Assembly (NCBI GenBank): GCA_902579465.1
Contig: CACHGV010000001.1
Span: 1-64,000 of the forward strand
Direction: 5' to 3'
Length of the DNA: 64,000 nt
Origin: an uncultured Pelagibacteraceae bacterium
GTDB lineage: Bacteria > Pseudomonadota > Alphaproteobacteria > Pelagibacterales > Pelagibacteraceae
This document shows, piece after piece, positions 1 through 8,810 of the stretch (position 1 is the stretch's first letter; each line of letters opens with the position of its first letter). The notes beneath the pieces were generated by a model that saw only the letters and a list, made by a program, of their open reading frames with translations, ran no database searches and had not been told where the DNA came from. The position numbers and the translations under genes are program-made.

Positions 1-1
1 A

Positions 2-1165
2 GAAAAAGTTATAAGAAATTCACTTATTGTTGATGAGGGTGATGCATTTAATAAGGTACTTTTAGACAAATCTATTAATTCAATTAAGTCTAGAGGTATA
101 TTTAAATCAGTAGAGTCAAAAACCAAAACTTCAAAAATAGATAATCAAAAAAAAGTGATTGACATTTTAGTAGAAGAAATGCCCACAGGCGAAATATTTG
201 CTGGAGCTGGAACTGGTACATCTGGAGCCACAATTACTGCTGGCATACAAGAAAAAAATTATCTTGGAAAGGGAATTAAATTAGGAACAAATATCTTAAT
301 TTCTGAAGATAAAATTAAAGGTAAATTTTCGGTTGTTAATCCTAATTTTAAAAACACAGACCGCTCATTAAACACAACTTTAGAAAGTACGAGTTCTGAT
401 TTTTTAAGCACAGGTGGATTTAAAACTTCTCGTACTGGATTTAGTTTTGGAACAGGTTTTGAACAATATTCTGATTTATATGTAAATCTTGATATATCAA
501 CATATTATGAAAAATTAGAAACAGCTTCTACTGCTTCTGATTATAAGAAAAAACAAGAAGGTGATTACTTAGAAAATTTATTTACTTATAAAGTAATGAT
601 GAATAAACTTGATCAAAATTTCCAACCCACTCAAGGTTATATGATTAGTTTCAACCAAGAACTACCTATTTACTCTGATGATTTATCTATAGGAAATACA
701 ATTAATTTATCAAAATATCACCCAGTATCAGATAATTTAATTTTATCAGGCAAACTATTTCTTAAGACAGTCAATTCAATAGATGATGAAGTAAGAGTCT
801 CAAGAAGAATATATATACCTAGTAAAAACTTAAGAGGATTTGAACCTGGAAAAATAGGACCAAAAGACGGTGTTGAGTATGTTGGTGGTAATTTTGGATC
901 AGCTTTAAATCTGAACTCAACTATTCCAAATGTTATTAATGGATTTGAAAATATAGATCTGAATCTTTTTTTAGATGCCGCTACATTAAGGGAAGTTGAT
1001 TACGATAGCTCACTAGAATCAAGTAAAATTAGATCAGCAACAGGTATAGCAGTTAATTGGTTTACAGTAATTGGTCCTCTTTCATTCTCTTATGCAATTC
1101 CAATATCTAAAGAATCAACTGACCAAACAGAGTCTTTTAGATTTCGAATAGGAACATCATTTTAA
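2..1165 (+). CDS. bamA: Outer membrane protein assembly factor BamA (C-terminal part)
   Basis: The reading frame is open from base 2, so the 5' end lies outside the window and about 387 residues of the C-terminal part remain. BamA is the outer-membrane barrel that folds and inserts other beta-barrel proteins. The first 45 or so residues look like the end of the last POTRA domain (an RNSL..DEGDAFN..LLDKS..SIKSRGIF pattern). The rest is the 16-strand barrel, rich in alternating beta segments and ending in a terminal Phe (GTSF), as expected for an outer-membrane barrel signal. The family is usually 750-800 residues. The gene is followed after 2 bases by skp and the lpx genes, the standard proteobacterial order. 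Confidence 0.93.
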   Translation, partial: EKVIRNSLIVDEGDAFNKVLLDKSINSIKSRGIFKSVESKTKTSKIDNQKKVIDILVEEMPTGEIFAGAGTGTSGATITAGIQEKNYLGKGIKLGTNILISEDKIKGKFSVVNPNFKNTDRSLNTTLESTSSDFLSTGGFKTSRTGFSFGTGFEQYSDLYVNLDISTYYEKLETASTASDYKKKQEGDYLENLFTYKVMMNKLDQNFQPTQGYMISFNQELPIYSDDLSIGNTINLSKYHPVSDNLILSGKLFLKTVNSIDDEVRVSRRIYIPSKNLRGFEPGKIGPKDGVEYVGGNFGSALNLNSTIPNVINGFENIDLNLFLDAATLREVDYDSSLESSKIRSATGIAVNWFTVIGPLSFSYAIPISKESTDQTESFRFRIGTSF

Positions 1166-1167
1166 AA

Positions 1168-1677
1168 ATGAAAAAATTTTATTTTTTTTTATTAATATTG
1201 TTTTTATTCCCATTAAATACATTTGCAAAAATAGCTTATATTGATTTAAATTTAATCTTAAATAACTCTGATGTTGGAAAATTTGTAAACGAGCATATTG
1301 ATAAAATAAAGAAAGAAAATTATTTAAAATATAAAGAACAGGAAGATAAATTAATAAAAAAAGAAAAACTTTTAATTTCCCAAAAAAATATTCTGAATGA
1401 AGAAGAATTTAACAAAAAAATATTTGTATTAACAGAAGAGGTTAAAAAATATAGATTAGAAAAAGAGGATTCAATTAATAAAATAAACAAAATTAAGGTT
1501 GATTATACAAAAGAAATTTTTAAATCATTAAATCCAATTATCACAAATTTTGTTGACTCAAACTCTATTTCAATAGTAATTCCAAAAAAAAACATCATTG
1601 TTGGGAAAAAAAATCTAGATATTACTGATCAAATAATTAAGCTTCTCAATGATAATATTAAAAAAATAAATTTTTAA
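1168..1677 (+). CDS. skp: OmpH/Skp family periplasmic chaperone
   Basis: A 169-residue exported protein. It has a Lys-Lys start, a hydrophobic signal peptide to about residue 20 (ending near FAKIAYID), then a long charged, coiled-coil-forming region (about 45-120) typical of Skp tentacles, and a short C-terminal beta segment. Skp holds unfolded outer-membrane proteins in the periplasm on the way to BamA. The IAYIDLN start of the mature protein matches the family pattern. It lies between bamA and lpxD, 2 bases after bamA and 1 base before lpxD, so it is translated from the same message. Family assignment is secure from context plus architecture; the sequence itself is divergent and Lys-rich. 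Confidence 0.85.
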   Translation: MKKFYFFLLILFLFPLNTFAKIAYIDLNLILNNSDVGKFVNEHIDKIKKENYLKYKEQEDKLIKKEKLLISQKNILNEEEFNKKIFVLTEEVKKYRLEKEDSINKINKIKVDYTKEIFKSLNPIITNFVDSNSISIVIPKKNIIVGKKNLDITDQIIKLLNDNIKKINF

Positions 1678-1678
1678 G

Positions 1679-2659
1679 ATGGAAAATCCTTTTTTTAAAA
1701 AAAAAAAAAACATAAAAATAAATGATATATTAATTGCTTTAAACCTTAAAACACAAAAAATAAACTTTCTACTAAATGATATTAAAGAATTAGGTACTGC
1801 CAATAAAAATGACATTACTTTTTTTAATTCAATTAAATATCTAGAATTATTAAAAACAACTCAATCAAGACTAGTAATAACCAGCAAAAAATTCACAAAT
1901 GTTGTTCCTTCCAAAATTAAAGTAATTGAGGTTAAAAATGTATTATTAGCTGTATCTTACATAACATCTTTATTTTATCCAAATTCTGTTAACGACAATT
2001 CCGATCTTGATGTTGGCAGAATAAATAAAAACGATTTTAAAAATTTAAAATATGGTAAAAATGTTTTAATAGGTAAAAATGTCAAGATCGGTAAAAATTG
2101 TTCAATTGGTCATAATACTATTATTGAAAAAAATGTTAGCATTGGTAATGATTGTAATATTGGTAATAACGTTATTATTAAAAATAGTATTATAGGAAAT
2201 AATACAAATATTCTAGATGGTGCAATTTTAGGTAAAAAAGGTTTTGGTTTTTTTCCAGAAAAAAATTCAAACATTAGATACCCACACATAGGAGCAGTCA
2301 TAATTGGAGATAATGTTGAAATTGGTTGCAATAATACAATTGATAGAGGTTCCCTTTCAAATACAATTATAGGAGACGGTACATTCTTAGATAACCAAGT
2401 ACATGTAGCTCATAACGTTAAAATAGGTAAAAATTGTATTATTACTGCTCAAGTTGGGTTTGCAGGAAGTTCGACGATTGGTAATAAAGTAATGATAGGA
2501 GGTCAAGCAGGCATCTCTGGTCATTTAGTTATAGGTGATAATGTTAAAATTGGTGGGGGTAGTGGAGTAATTAAAAATATTCCTTCAAATACAAAAGTGA
2601 TGGGGTATCCTGCTAGAAATATAAGAAATTTTTTAAAAGATAATAAAATTAATGAATAA
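1679..2659 (+). CDS. lpxD: UDP-3-O-acylglucosamine N-acyltransferase LpxD
   Basis: 326 residues. LpxD adds the second hydroxyacyl chain (amide-linked) to UDP-glucosamine in lipid A synthesis, using acyl-ACP in the cytoplasm. An N-terminal substrate-binding domain (about 1-110, including ITFFNS) is followed by many hexapeptide repeats (IG.N..IG pattern, about 120-300) that form the left-handed beta helix. The catalytic His lies in the HVAHNVKIG segment. The end overlaps fabZ by 8 bases. The fifth to eleventh codons contain seven T followed by fourteen A (1690-1710), the longest homopolymer noticed in the window, just after the start codon; see findings. Confidence 0.96.
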   Translation: MENPFFKKKKNIKINDILIALNLKTQKINFLLNDIKELGTANKNDITFFNSIKYLELLKTTQSRLVITSKKFTNVVPSKIKVIEVKNVLLAVSYITSLFYPNSVNDNSDLDVGRINKNDFKNLKYGKNVLIGKNVKIGKNCSIGHNTIIEKNVSIGNDCNIGNNVIIKNSIIGNNTNILDGAILGKKGFGFFPEKNSNIRYPHIGAVIIGDNVEIGCNNTIDRGSLSNTIIGDGTFLDNQVHVAHNVKIGKNCIITAQVGFAGSSTIGNKVMIGGQAGISGHLVIGDNVKIGGGSGVIKNIPSNTKVMGYPARNIRNFLKDNKINE

Positions 2660-3098
2660 CCTAAATAAAAATCAAATAAAAGAATTATTACCTCATAGAG
2701 AGCCAATGCTTCTAATTGATGAGTTAAGAAATATAAAAAAACTTTTTTCAGCTACAGCAATTGTAAATGTTAAAAAAGATAGTTTTTTTGTGAATGGCCA
2801 TTTTCCTGGAGAACCAGTCATGCCTGGTGTTTTGATTGTGGAAGCATTTGGACAAGCAGCTGCTGCATTAACTGCAAATGGTCTCGATAAAGCAACCTAT
2901 GATAATAAATTAGTCTTCTTAATGACAATTGAAAAAGCTAAATTTAGAAATCCAGTTATACCTGATTGCACTTTAGAACTTAATATTGAAGCTATCAGAT
3001 CACATGGAAGAGTATGGAAGTACAAAGGTACAGCTTTTGTGGGTGATAAAAAAATGGCAGATGCGCAGTGGTCTGCAACGATTGTAGATAGAAAGTAA
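2652..3098 (+). CDS. fabZ: 3-hydroxyacyl-ACP dehydratase FabZ
   Basis: 148 residues, normal for FabZ. It dehydrates (3R)-hydroxyacyl-ACP in fatty acid elongation and so competes with LpxA and LpxD for the same acyl-ACP pool, which explains its place in the lpx cluster. The hot-dog-fold signature is visible: LLPHREPMLLID near the start, then GHFPGEPVMPGVLIVEA with the catalytic His and Glu at about residues 54-70. The start codon lies inside the end of lpxD (8-base overlap), consistent with translational coupling. A 55-base gap to lpxA follows. Confidence 0.97.
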   Translation: MNNLNKNQIKELLPHREPMLLIDELRNIKKLFSATAIVNVKKDSFFVNGHFPGEPVMPGVLIVEAFGQAAAALTANGLDKATYDNKLVFLMTIEKAKFRNPVIPDCTLELNIEAIRSHGRVWKYKGTAFVGDKKMADAQWSATIVDRK

Positions 3099-3153
3099 TA
3101 ATCAGTAGTAATAGTTGATAAGTATTAATTATTAAATTTGTTATTTATTATCC

Positions 3154-3936
3154 GTGATCCACAAAACAGCTATAGTTGATAAAAAAGCAAAAATTTCAGA
3201 CGATGTTCAAATAGGGCCTTATTGCATCATAGGTCCAGAGGTTGAAATAGGATCAAACTCAGTTTTACATTCGCATGTAAACATTGTTGGTAATACAAAA
3301 ATAGGAGTGAATAACCAAATATATCCATTCTCATCAATAGGAACTCCTCCTCAAGATTTAAAATATAATGGTGAAAAAAATTCTTTAATTATAGGTAATA
3401 ACAATAAGTTCAGAGAATATGTAAATATAAATCCTGGAACTGAACAAGGTGGTGGTATAACAAAAATTGGTGATAATAATTTATTTATGGTTTATTGTCA
3501 TGTAGCACACGATTGCTTGATATCAAATAATATTGTTTTAGCCAACAACGTACAAGTAGGCGGACACGTTGCTATTCAAAATAATGCAATAGTTGGTGGA
3601 AGTTGTGCAATACATCAATTTTCTAGAATTGGAGAATCTTCAATGATAGGAGGGATGACTGGTGTTTTGAGCGATATTATTCCATTTGGATTGTCAATGG
3701 GAAATAGAAATAATTTAATGGGGTTAAATCTTATTGGATTAAGAAGATCTAAAGTTTCAAATGAAAATATAAAAAAAATACAATTAGCTTATGAAATAAT
3801 ATTTAAAACGCCTAGTTTTAGAGAAAATATCAATCAACTTAATAATGATCTTAAAAACAATGAATTTGTAAAAAAAATACTTAATTTTATAAATTCAGAC
3901 AAAAAAAGACCAATATCACTTCCACCCAACTTATAA
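3154..3936 (+). CDS. lpxA: Acyl-ACP--UDP-N-acetylglucosamine O-acyltransferase LpxA
   Basis: 260 residues, the usual LpxA length. It makes the first acyl transfer of lipid A synthesis, to the 3-OH of UDP-GlcNAc. The start is GTG, chosen because the next codons read IHKTAIVD, the typical LpxA N-terminus. Hexapeptide repeats fill residues 1-190 and a helical C-terminal domain follows. The catalytic His is in the CHVAHDC segment. The stop codon shares a base with the lpxI start, so lpxA, lpxI and lpxB are probably one translationally coupled unit. Confidence 0.97.
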   Translation: MIHKTAIVDKKAKISDDVQIGPYCIIGPEVEIGSNSVLHSHVNIVGNTKIGVNNQIYPFSSIGTPPQDLKYNGEKNSLIIGNNNKFREYVNINPGTEQGGGITKIGDNNLFMVYCHVAHDCLISNNIVLANNVQVGGHVAIQNNAIVGGSCAIHQFSRIGESSMIGGMTGVLSDIIPFGLSMGNRNNLMGLNLIGLRRSKVSNENIKKIQLAYEIIFKTPSFRENINQLNNDLKNNEFVKKILNFINSDKKRPISLPPNL

Positions 3937-4727
3937 TGCTAGGACTTTTTTTAGGAGAAAAAGATTTACCAATTCAAATACTAAAAAAAATTGAAAAAAA
4001 AAAATTAAATTATTTTATTATTGATCTTACAAAAAATAATAAATTTAAAAAAAATAAAAATAGTTTTTTTATTAATATAGGCAAATTTGGTGAGATTTTA
4101 AAACTCATTAAATCAAAAAAATGTAGGAAAGTTATTTTTGCAGGAAACATAATTAAACCAAAGATATCAAAATTAAAATTGGACTTTAAAGGTTTGTTTT
4201 ATATACCAAGAATAGTAAAAGCGGCAAAGCTAGGTGATGCGGCAGTATTAAAAGCTTTAATAAAAATTCTATCAGAGAACAACATTAAAGTTATTAGATT
4301 AAACACTTATAATCCAGAATTAACTTTAAAAAAAGGAGTTTATACTAGAATAAAACCTTCCAATGAAGAGAAAGAGCAAATACTAAAAGGTATTAAAACT
4401 TTAAAAAAAACCAACTCTTATAACCATACACAAGCAGTAATTATAAGAGACAATAAGGTTATTTCTTTAGAAACAAAAAATGGTACAAAAGAAATGATAA
4501 AGCGTGCTCCTAAATCCAAAATTAAAAAAGGTATTTTAATAAAGTTACCTAAAGCAAAACAAGATTTAAGGGTAGACTTGCCCACAATAGGGATTGACAC
4601 TTTCAAAGATTGTAACATCGCAGGGATTAAGGGAATTGCAGTTAAATCAAATCAAAATATTATATTGGATAAAGAGATTTCGATTAAATATGCTAATCGC
4701 AATAAACTATTTCTCATTGCAATATGA
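3936..4727 (+). CDS. lpxI: UDP-2,3-diacylglucosamine diphosphatase LpxI
   Basis: 263 residues, matching the LpxI (formerly DUF1009) family, which hydrolyses UDP-2,3-diacylglucosamine to lipid X and UMP in many alphaproteobacteria in place of LpxH. Seen: an N-terminal alpha/beta domain with LGLFLGEKDLP, a middle KAAKLGDAAVLKAL segment, and a C-terminal domain with an LPTIGIDT motif followed by GIAGIKGIAVK-like residues. It sits exactly between lpxA and lpxB. Its presence means the LpxH-like metallophosphatase at 40.1 kb is unlikely to be needed for lipid A. A run of 11 A occurs at 3994-4004 inside the gene. Confidence 0.93.
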   Translation: MLGLFLGEKDLPIQILKKIEKKKLNYFIIDLTKNNKFKKNKNSFFINIGKFGEILKLIKSKKCRKVIFAGNIIKPKISKLKLDFKGLFYIPRIVKAAKLGDAAVLKALIKILSENNIKVIRLNTYNPELTLKKGVYTRIKPSNEEKEQILKGIKTLKKTNSYNHTQAVIIRDNKVISLETKNGTKEMIKRAPKSKIKKGILIKLPKAKQDLRVDLPTIGIDTFKDCNIAGIKGIAVKSNQNIILDKEISIKYANRNKLFLIAI

Positions 4728-5854
4728 AAAAAATTTTTATTCTTACTGGAGAACCCTCGGGTGATAAATTAGCATCTGAAGTTGTTTCAGAAATTATAAA
4801 AAAAAGAACTGATTTAGAATTCTTAAGTGTCGGTGGATCAAACTTAGAAAAATTAGGTATAAAGACAATCTTTGAACAAAAAGAGATAACATATATTGCT
4901 TTTACTGACATTATTTTAAATTTTTTTAAAATAAAACGTAAAATAAAAGAAACTGTAAATGAGATTTTGAAATTTAAACCAGATATCTTATTTAGTGTAG
5001 ACAGTCCAGATTTCTCACTAAGAGTAGCAAAACTAGTAAAAGAAAAAAATTCGAAAATAAAAACAATTCATTTTATTGCTCCAAAGGTTTGGGCATGGAG
5101 AGAGGGTCGTGTTAAGAAAATGAAGAAATATTTAGATCATATTTTATTACTTTTTAAGTTTGAAAAAGAATATTTTGATAAAGAAAAACTCACCAATACC
5201 TTTGTGGGTCACCCACTTTTAGATAAGAATATTAATGAAAACGTTCAAATAGACCAATTTTTAGATAAAAAAAAAATTATTTCCATTTTTCCTGGTAGCA
5301 GAGTCTCAGAGATAAAATATCACACACCAATCCTAATTAATTTTATAAAAAAAATGAATAACAAAAATCCTAACTATAATTTCATATTTCATACAACTGA
5401 CAAAAATAAAGAACTTTTACTAAATTATATTTTAAAAGAACAAATACAAAATATAGAAATTATAAATGATGATAAAATTAAAAATAGAGTTTTGAAAAAA
5501 TCAATCTTCGCCGTAGTAAAATCTGGCACAGTGTCACTGGAAGTTTGTAAAATGAATATTCCTTCAATAATTATATATAAGATGAATATTATTAATTTTT
5601 ATATAGCAAAATTTTTATTAAATATAAAATTTGTAAATATGATTAATATTATTAATAATAGAGAAGTAATTCCAGAGTTGATACAATCAGAGTGTAATGC
5701 TGACGAAGTATTTAAAAGTGTTTACTATTTCTTAAAAAAACCAGATTTAATATCAAAACAAAAACAAGAAATAAAAAAAACTCTTGAAAATTTGAGTTCT
5801 CCCAGCTCTTCATCTGAAGAGGCATCAAACATTATCTTATCCTATATTTTCTAA
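4724..5854 (+). CDS. lpxB: Lipid-A-disaccharide synthase LpxB
   Basis: 376 residues, the normal family length. LpxB is a peripheral membrane GT19 glycosyltransferase joining lipid X to UDP-2,3-diacylglucosamine. Family motifs are visible: TGEPSGDKLAS near the N-terminus, a VDSPDFSLR segment, APKVWAWREGR, then VGHPLLD and FPGSRVSEI. The start overlaps the lpxI stop by 4 bases (ATGA). The 3' end overlaps the 3' end of the convergent gltX by 18 bases, so there is no room for a separate intergenic terminator. Confidence 0.97.
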   Translation: MKKIFILTGEPSGDKLASEVVSEIIKKRTDLEFLSVGGSNLEKLGIKTIFEQKEITYIAFTDIILNFFKIKRKIKETVNEILKFKPDILFSVDSPDFSLRVAKLVKEKNSKIKTIHFIAPKVWAWREGRVKKMKKYLDHILLLFKFEKEYFDKEKLTNTFVGHPLLDKNINENVQIDQFLDKKKIISIFPGSRVSEIKYHTPILINFIKKMNNKNPNYNFIFHTTDKNKELLLNYILKEQIQNIEIINDDKIKNRVLKKSIFAVVKSGTVSLEVCKMNIPSIIIYKMNIINFYIAKFLLNIKFVNMINIINNREVIPELIQSECNADEVFKSVYYFLKKPDLISKQKQEIKKTLENLSSPSSSSEEASNIILSYIF

Positions 5855-7231
5855 TCTTTTTATAACTTCATTCTTTCCAAGAGACAATATTATATCATAT
5901 ATTCCTGGACCAAATTTGGACCCAGTTAACATTATTCTTAATGGCTGCCCAACTCCCTTAAAATTTGTATTGTTTAATTTTATTAATCCATTTACGATTT
6001 GTTCTAAACTTTCTCTGTCAAAAACTTCTAATTCTGAAATCTTCTCTTTAAACGAATGTATAATTTTTTTTGCTTCATCGTTTATAAGCTCTTTATGATT
6101 TTCATCAAAAACAACTTTATCATTTAATATATATTTAGAATTATTAAATATATCCTCCAGTGTTTTTGCTTTATTTTTTAAGAATATTAAAGAGCTCTTT
6201 ATTGTATCTTCTTTTTCCTTTTTAATTTTATCTTTATAAATTTCACAATATTCTTTTAACTTTTTGTACAAAATCTTTTCATCAGTGTTTTTAATGTAAT
6301 GTTCATTCATAGAAAGAATTCTACTCATATCAAGTTTTGAAGGTGATTTACCTATTCCTTCTAGATTAAAAAGTTTTATACTTTCGTCTAAGTTAAAAAT
6401 TTCCTTATCTTTATAGGACCACCCTAACCTAAGTAGATAATTTCTAAGTGCCTCAGCTAGAATTCCAATTTTTGAGTAATCCTCCAATGTTGAAGCATTA
6501 TCTCTTTTTGACAACTTTTTACCATCTATTGTATGAATAAGAGGTATATGAGCAAATTGTGGAATATCCCATCCTAGTGCCTTATATATCTGTATTTGTT
6601 TAAAAGTATTAATTTTGTGATCATCTCCTCTAATAATATGAGTCATTTCCATATTATGATCATCAACAGAAGCAGATAAGTTATATGTTGGGGTTTCATC
6701 ATTTCTTAAAATAACAAAATCCTCAATAGTATTATTTTCAATCTCCACGTTTCCTTGAACTAAGTCTTTTAGTATAGAAGTACCTTCTATTTTACTTTTA
6801 AATCTTATAACTGGTTTAATACCTTGTGGGGCTTGATCTTCAGCAATATCTCGCCATTTTCGATTATATACATAAGGAATTTTTTTTTGTTTAGCTCTTT
6901 TTTTTTGTTCTTCTATTTCCTCTGTACTACAATAGCATTTATAGGCATTTCCATTTTCTAATAACTTTTTTGCAATAATTACGTGTTCACCAATCATTTT
7001 TGATTGAATATACTCTTCACCATCATGCTCTATTCCCATCCATTTAAGAGAGTTAATTATTTGAATCTTATGCTCTTCTTTAGATCTTTCTTTATCAGTA
7101 TCTTCTATCCTTAAAAAAAATTTACCCGATTTATTTTTCGAATATAACCAATTAAATAGAGCAGTTCTTACTCCACCAATATGCAATGGACCAGTTGGAG
7201 AAGGAGCAAATCTAGTTGCTACTTTTTTCAT
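5837..7231 (-). CDS. gltX: Glutamate--tRNA ligase
   Basis: 464 residues. A class I aminoacyl-tRNA synthetase that charges tRNA-Glu (and often tRNA-Gln in alphaproteobacteria). The HIGH-type motif is in PTGPLHIGGVRTALFNW near residue 15 and the KMSKS-type motif is GKKLSKRDN near residue 240. The C-terminal half is the helical anticodon-binding region. It is 19 bases downstream of lexA on the same strand and probably shares its transcript. It converges on lpxB with an 18-base overlap of the coding ends. Confidence 0.97.
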   Translation of the reverse strand: MKKVATRFAPSPTGPLHIGGVRTALFNWLYSKNKSGKFFLRIEDTDKERSKEEHKIQIINSLKWMGIEHDGEEYIQSKMIGEHVIIAKKLLENGNAYKCYCSTEEIEEQKKRAKQKKIPYVYNRKWRDIAEDQAPQGIKPVIRFKSKIEGTSILKDLVQGNVEIENNTIEDFVILRNDETPTYNLSASVDDHNMEMTHIIRGDDHKINTFKQIQIYKALGWDIPQFAHIPLIHTIDGKKLSKRDNASTLEDYSKIGILAEALRNYLLRLGWSYKDKEIFNLDESIKLFNLEGIGKSPSKLDMSRILSMNEHYIKNTDEKILYKKLKEYCEIYKDKIKKEKEDTIKSSLIFLKNKAKTLEDIFNNSKYILNDKVVFDENHKELINDEAKKIIHSFKEKISELEVFDRESLEQIVNGLIKLNNTNFKGVGQPLRIMLTGSKFGPGIYDIILSLGKNEVIKRLENIG

Positions 7232-7250
7232 GGAATTTATTTAAACTATT

Positions 7251-7934
7251 TTACTGAAAGTTTCTATATAAAGATACAAGAACTCCTTGAACTTTTACTC
7301 TATCTGGGCCAAAAATTTTTGTTTCGTAATTTCTATTTGCACTTTCCAATGCAACAGTTTTACCTTTTCTCCTAATTCTTTTCAACATAGCTTCATGATC
7401 ATCAATTAAAGCTACTACGATTTTTCCATTATCTGCTGTATCTGCTTTTTTAACAATAACAGTATCACCATCATTAATTCCTGCTTCAATCATCGAATCT
7501 CCTTGGACCTTTAAACCAAAAAATTCTCCATCTTTTTCAATGTTTGCTGGCAGCGGAATTCTTGAAACTTCATTCTGAATAGCTTCAACTGGAGTTCCTG
7601 CAGCAATTTTTCCAAGAACAGGGATTTCTCTATCGTTAGAATTATTAAAATTTTCCTCATCTAATCCTCCTTTAATTACGCTAGGAGAAAAACTATTATA
7701 AATATCATTTGCTGATGCAGTTTCAGGTAATTTAATTACTTCTAATGCTCTAGCTTTATGAGCCAACCTCTTAATAAAGCCTCTTTCTTCTAATGCACTA
7801 ATAAGTCTATGAATCCCAGATTTTGATTTTAAACTTAATGATTCTTTCATTTCCTCATATGAAGGAGATACACCTGTAGATCTCAACTTTTTGTTTATAA
7901 AGAGAAGCAGGTTTTTTTGTTTTTTAGTTAACAT
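7251..7934 (-). CDS. lexA: SOS repressor LexA
   Basis: 227 residues from the chosen ATG at 7934, which begins MLTKKQK as in other alphaproteobacterial LexA proteins. The frame stays open to 7985, but an upstream start would put the SOS box inside the coding sequence. An N-terminal winged helix (about 1-65) is followed by a linker and a C-terminal S24 protease domain. The self-cleavage Ala-Gly bond is in IAAGTP, the catalytic Ser in QGDSMIEAG, and the catalytic Lys in AMLKRI. LexA represses DNA-damage genes until RecA filaments trigger self-cleavage. A GTTC-N7-GTTC box just upstream implies autoregulation. Confidence 0.96.
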   Translation of the reverse strand: MLTKKQKNLLLFINKKLRSTGVSPSYEEMKESLSLKSKSGIHRLISALEERGFIKRLAHKARALEVIKLPETASANDIYNSFSPSVIKGGLDEENFNNSNDREIPVLGKIAAGTPVEAIQNEVSRIPLPANIEKDGEFFGLKVQGDSMIEAGINDGDTVIVKKADTADNGKIVVALIDDHEAMLKRIRRKGKTVALESANRNYETKIFGPDRVKVQGVLVSLYRNFQ

Positions 7935-7956
7935 AGAACAAATTAAGTACATCGAT

Positions 7957-7971
7957 GTTCTATAAAAGTTC
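7957..7971. promoter_or_regulatory. LexA operator (alphaproteobacterial SOS box)
   Basis: GTTC-TATAAAA-GTTC, an exact match to the direct-repeat SOS box GTTC-N7-GTTC known for alphaproteobacterial LexA. It lies 22 bases upstream of the lexA start codon, in the 84-base gap after trpC. A second, imperfect repeat on the opposite strand (GTAC-N7-GTTC, 7936-7950) sits between it and the start codon. The position predicts autorepression of lexA (and perhaps gltX) independently of the trp genes. Confidence 0.85.
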
Positions 7972-8018
7972 CCCAATTTATACAACAGTTAAAAAGTAAG
8001 ATAAATCAATAAAAATTT

Positions 8019-8810
8019 CTATAAAAGAGAAAAAATATTATTATTTTCTAAGTTTTTTAATAGTGATTCACCAATTAAAAATGAGCTAATTGAGGTCCTG
8101 TTTTTTATTTCAAGCAATTCATCTTTTGTTTTTAGACCACTTTCAGAAATTAAAGGGGAAGAGTGGTTTGAAACAACATTATATATATCATAAGTTGTAT
8201 TTATCTCAGTTTTAAGAGTTTTTAGGTTTCGGTTATTTATGCCAATTAAAGCATCAGGATATTTAACCGATTTTTCCGCTTCTTCAACTGTATGAACTTC
8301 AACAATCACACTCATATTATACTTTAAAGCTTCCTCGTAAATTTCATCAGCAGTTTTTTCAGAAATACCGGCTAATATAATCAGTACTGCATCAGCACCA
8401 TAACTTTTTGCTAAAGGTACTTGAAATTTATCAATAAAAAAATCTTTACAAAGAACGGGTAATTCTATTTTTTTTTTAATTTCAGAAATATGAGATAGAT
8501 TTCCTAAAAAAAAATCTTCTTCGGTTAATACCGACAAACAAGTGACGTTCTTAGAATTATATATATTGGCAATTTTAACTGGGTCATAGTCATCTATCAA
8601 AATACCTGCAGACGGACTTGCTTTTTTTATTTCAGCAATTATAGATATTTTATTTTCTGAGTTATTTGTTTGTATTTTCTTTTTGAAATCAAAAAAAACT
8701 CCCTTCTCACTAATTTTATTTAACAAGCTGTCTATATCAATTTCAAGTTTTAATTTATCAATTTTAGTTTTCTTTTTATCTATTATTTTCTGAAGGATAT
8801 TTTCAGACAT
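8019..8810 (-). CDS. trpC: Indole-3-glycerol phosphate synthase
   Basis: 263 residues, the normal TrpC length. It closes the indole ring of indole-3-glycerol phosphate from CdRP in tryptophan synthesis. TIM-barrel signatures: the N-terminal ILQKIIDKKKTKI helix, IAEIKKASPSAG (catalytic Lys/Glu region), VLCKDFFID, LIGINNRNLKT and SESGL. The start overlaps the end of trpD by 8 bases. It is the last trp gene of the trpEGDC set on this strand; trpF, trpB and trpA are not in the window. Confidence 0.97.
   Translation of the reverse strand: MSENILQKIIDKKKTKIDKLKLEIDIDSLLNKISEKGVFFDFKKKIQTNNSENKISIIAEIKKASPSAGILIDDYDPVKIANIYNSKNVTCLSVLTEEDFFLGNLSHISEIKKKIELPVLCKDFFIDKFQVPLAKSYGADAVLIILAGISEKTADEIYEEALKYNMSVIVEVHTVEEAEKSVKYPDALIGINNRNLKTLKTEINTTYDIYNVVSNHSSPLISESGLKTKDELLEIKNRTSISSFLIGESLLKNLENNNIFSLL

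Noticed and set aside
7935..7985. Longer N-terminus for LexA from the upstream ATG at 7985
   Set aside because: It would place the SOS operator inside the coding sequence, and the LexA family begins at MLT.
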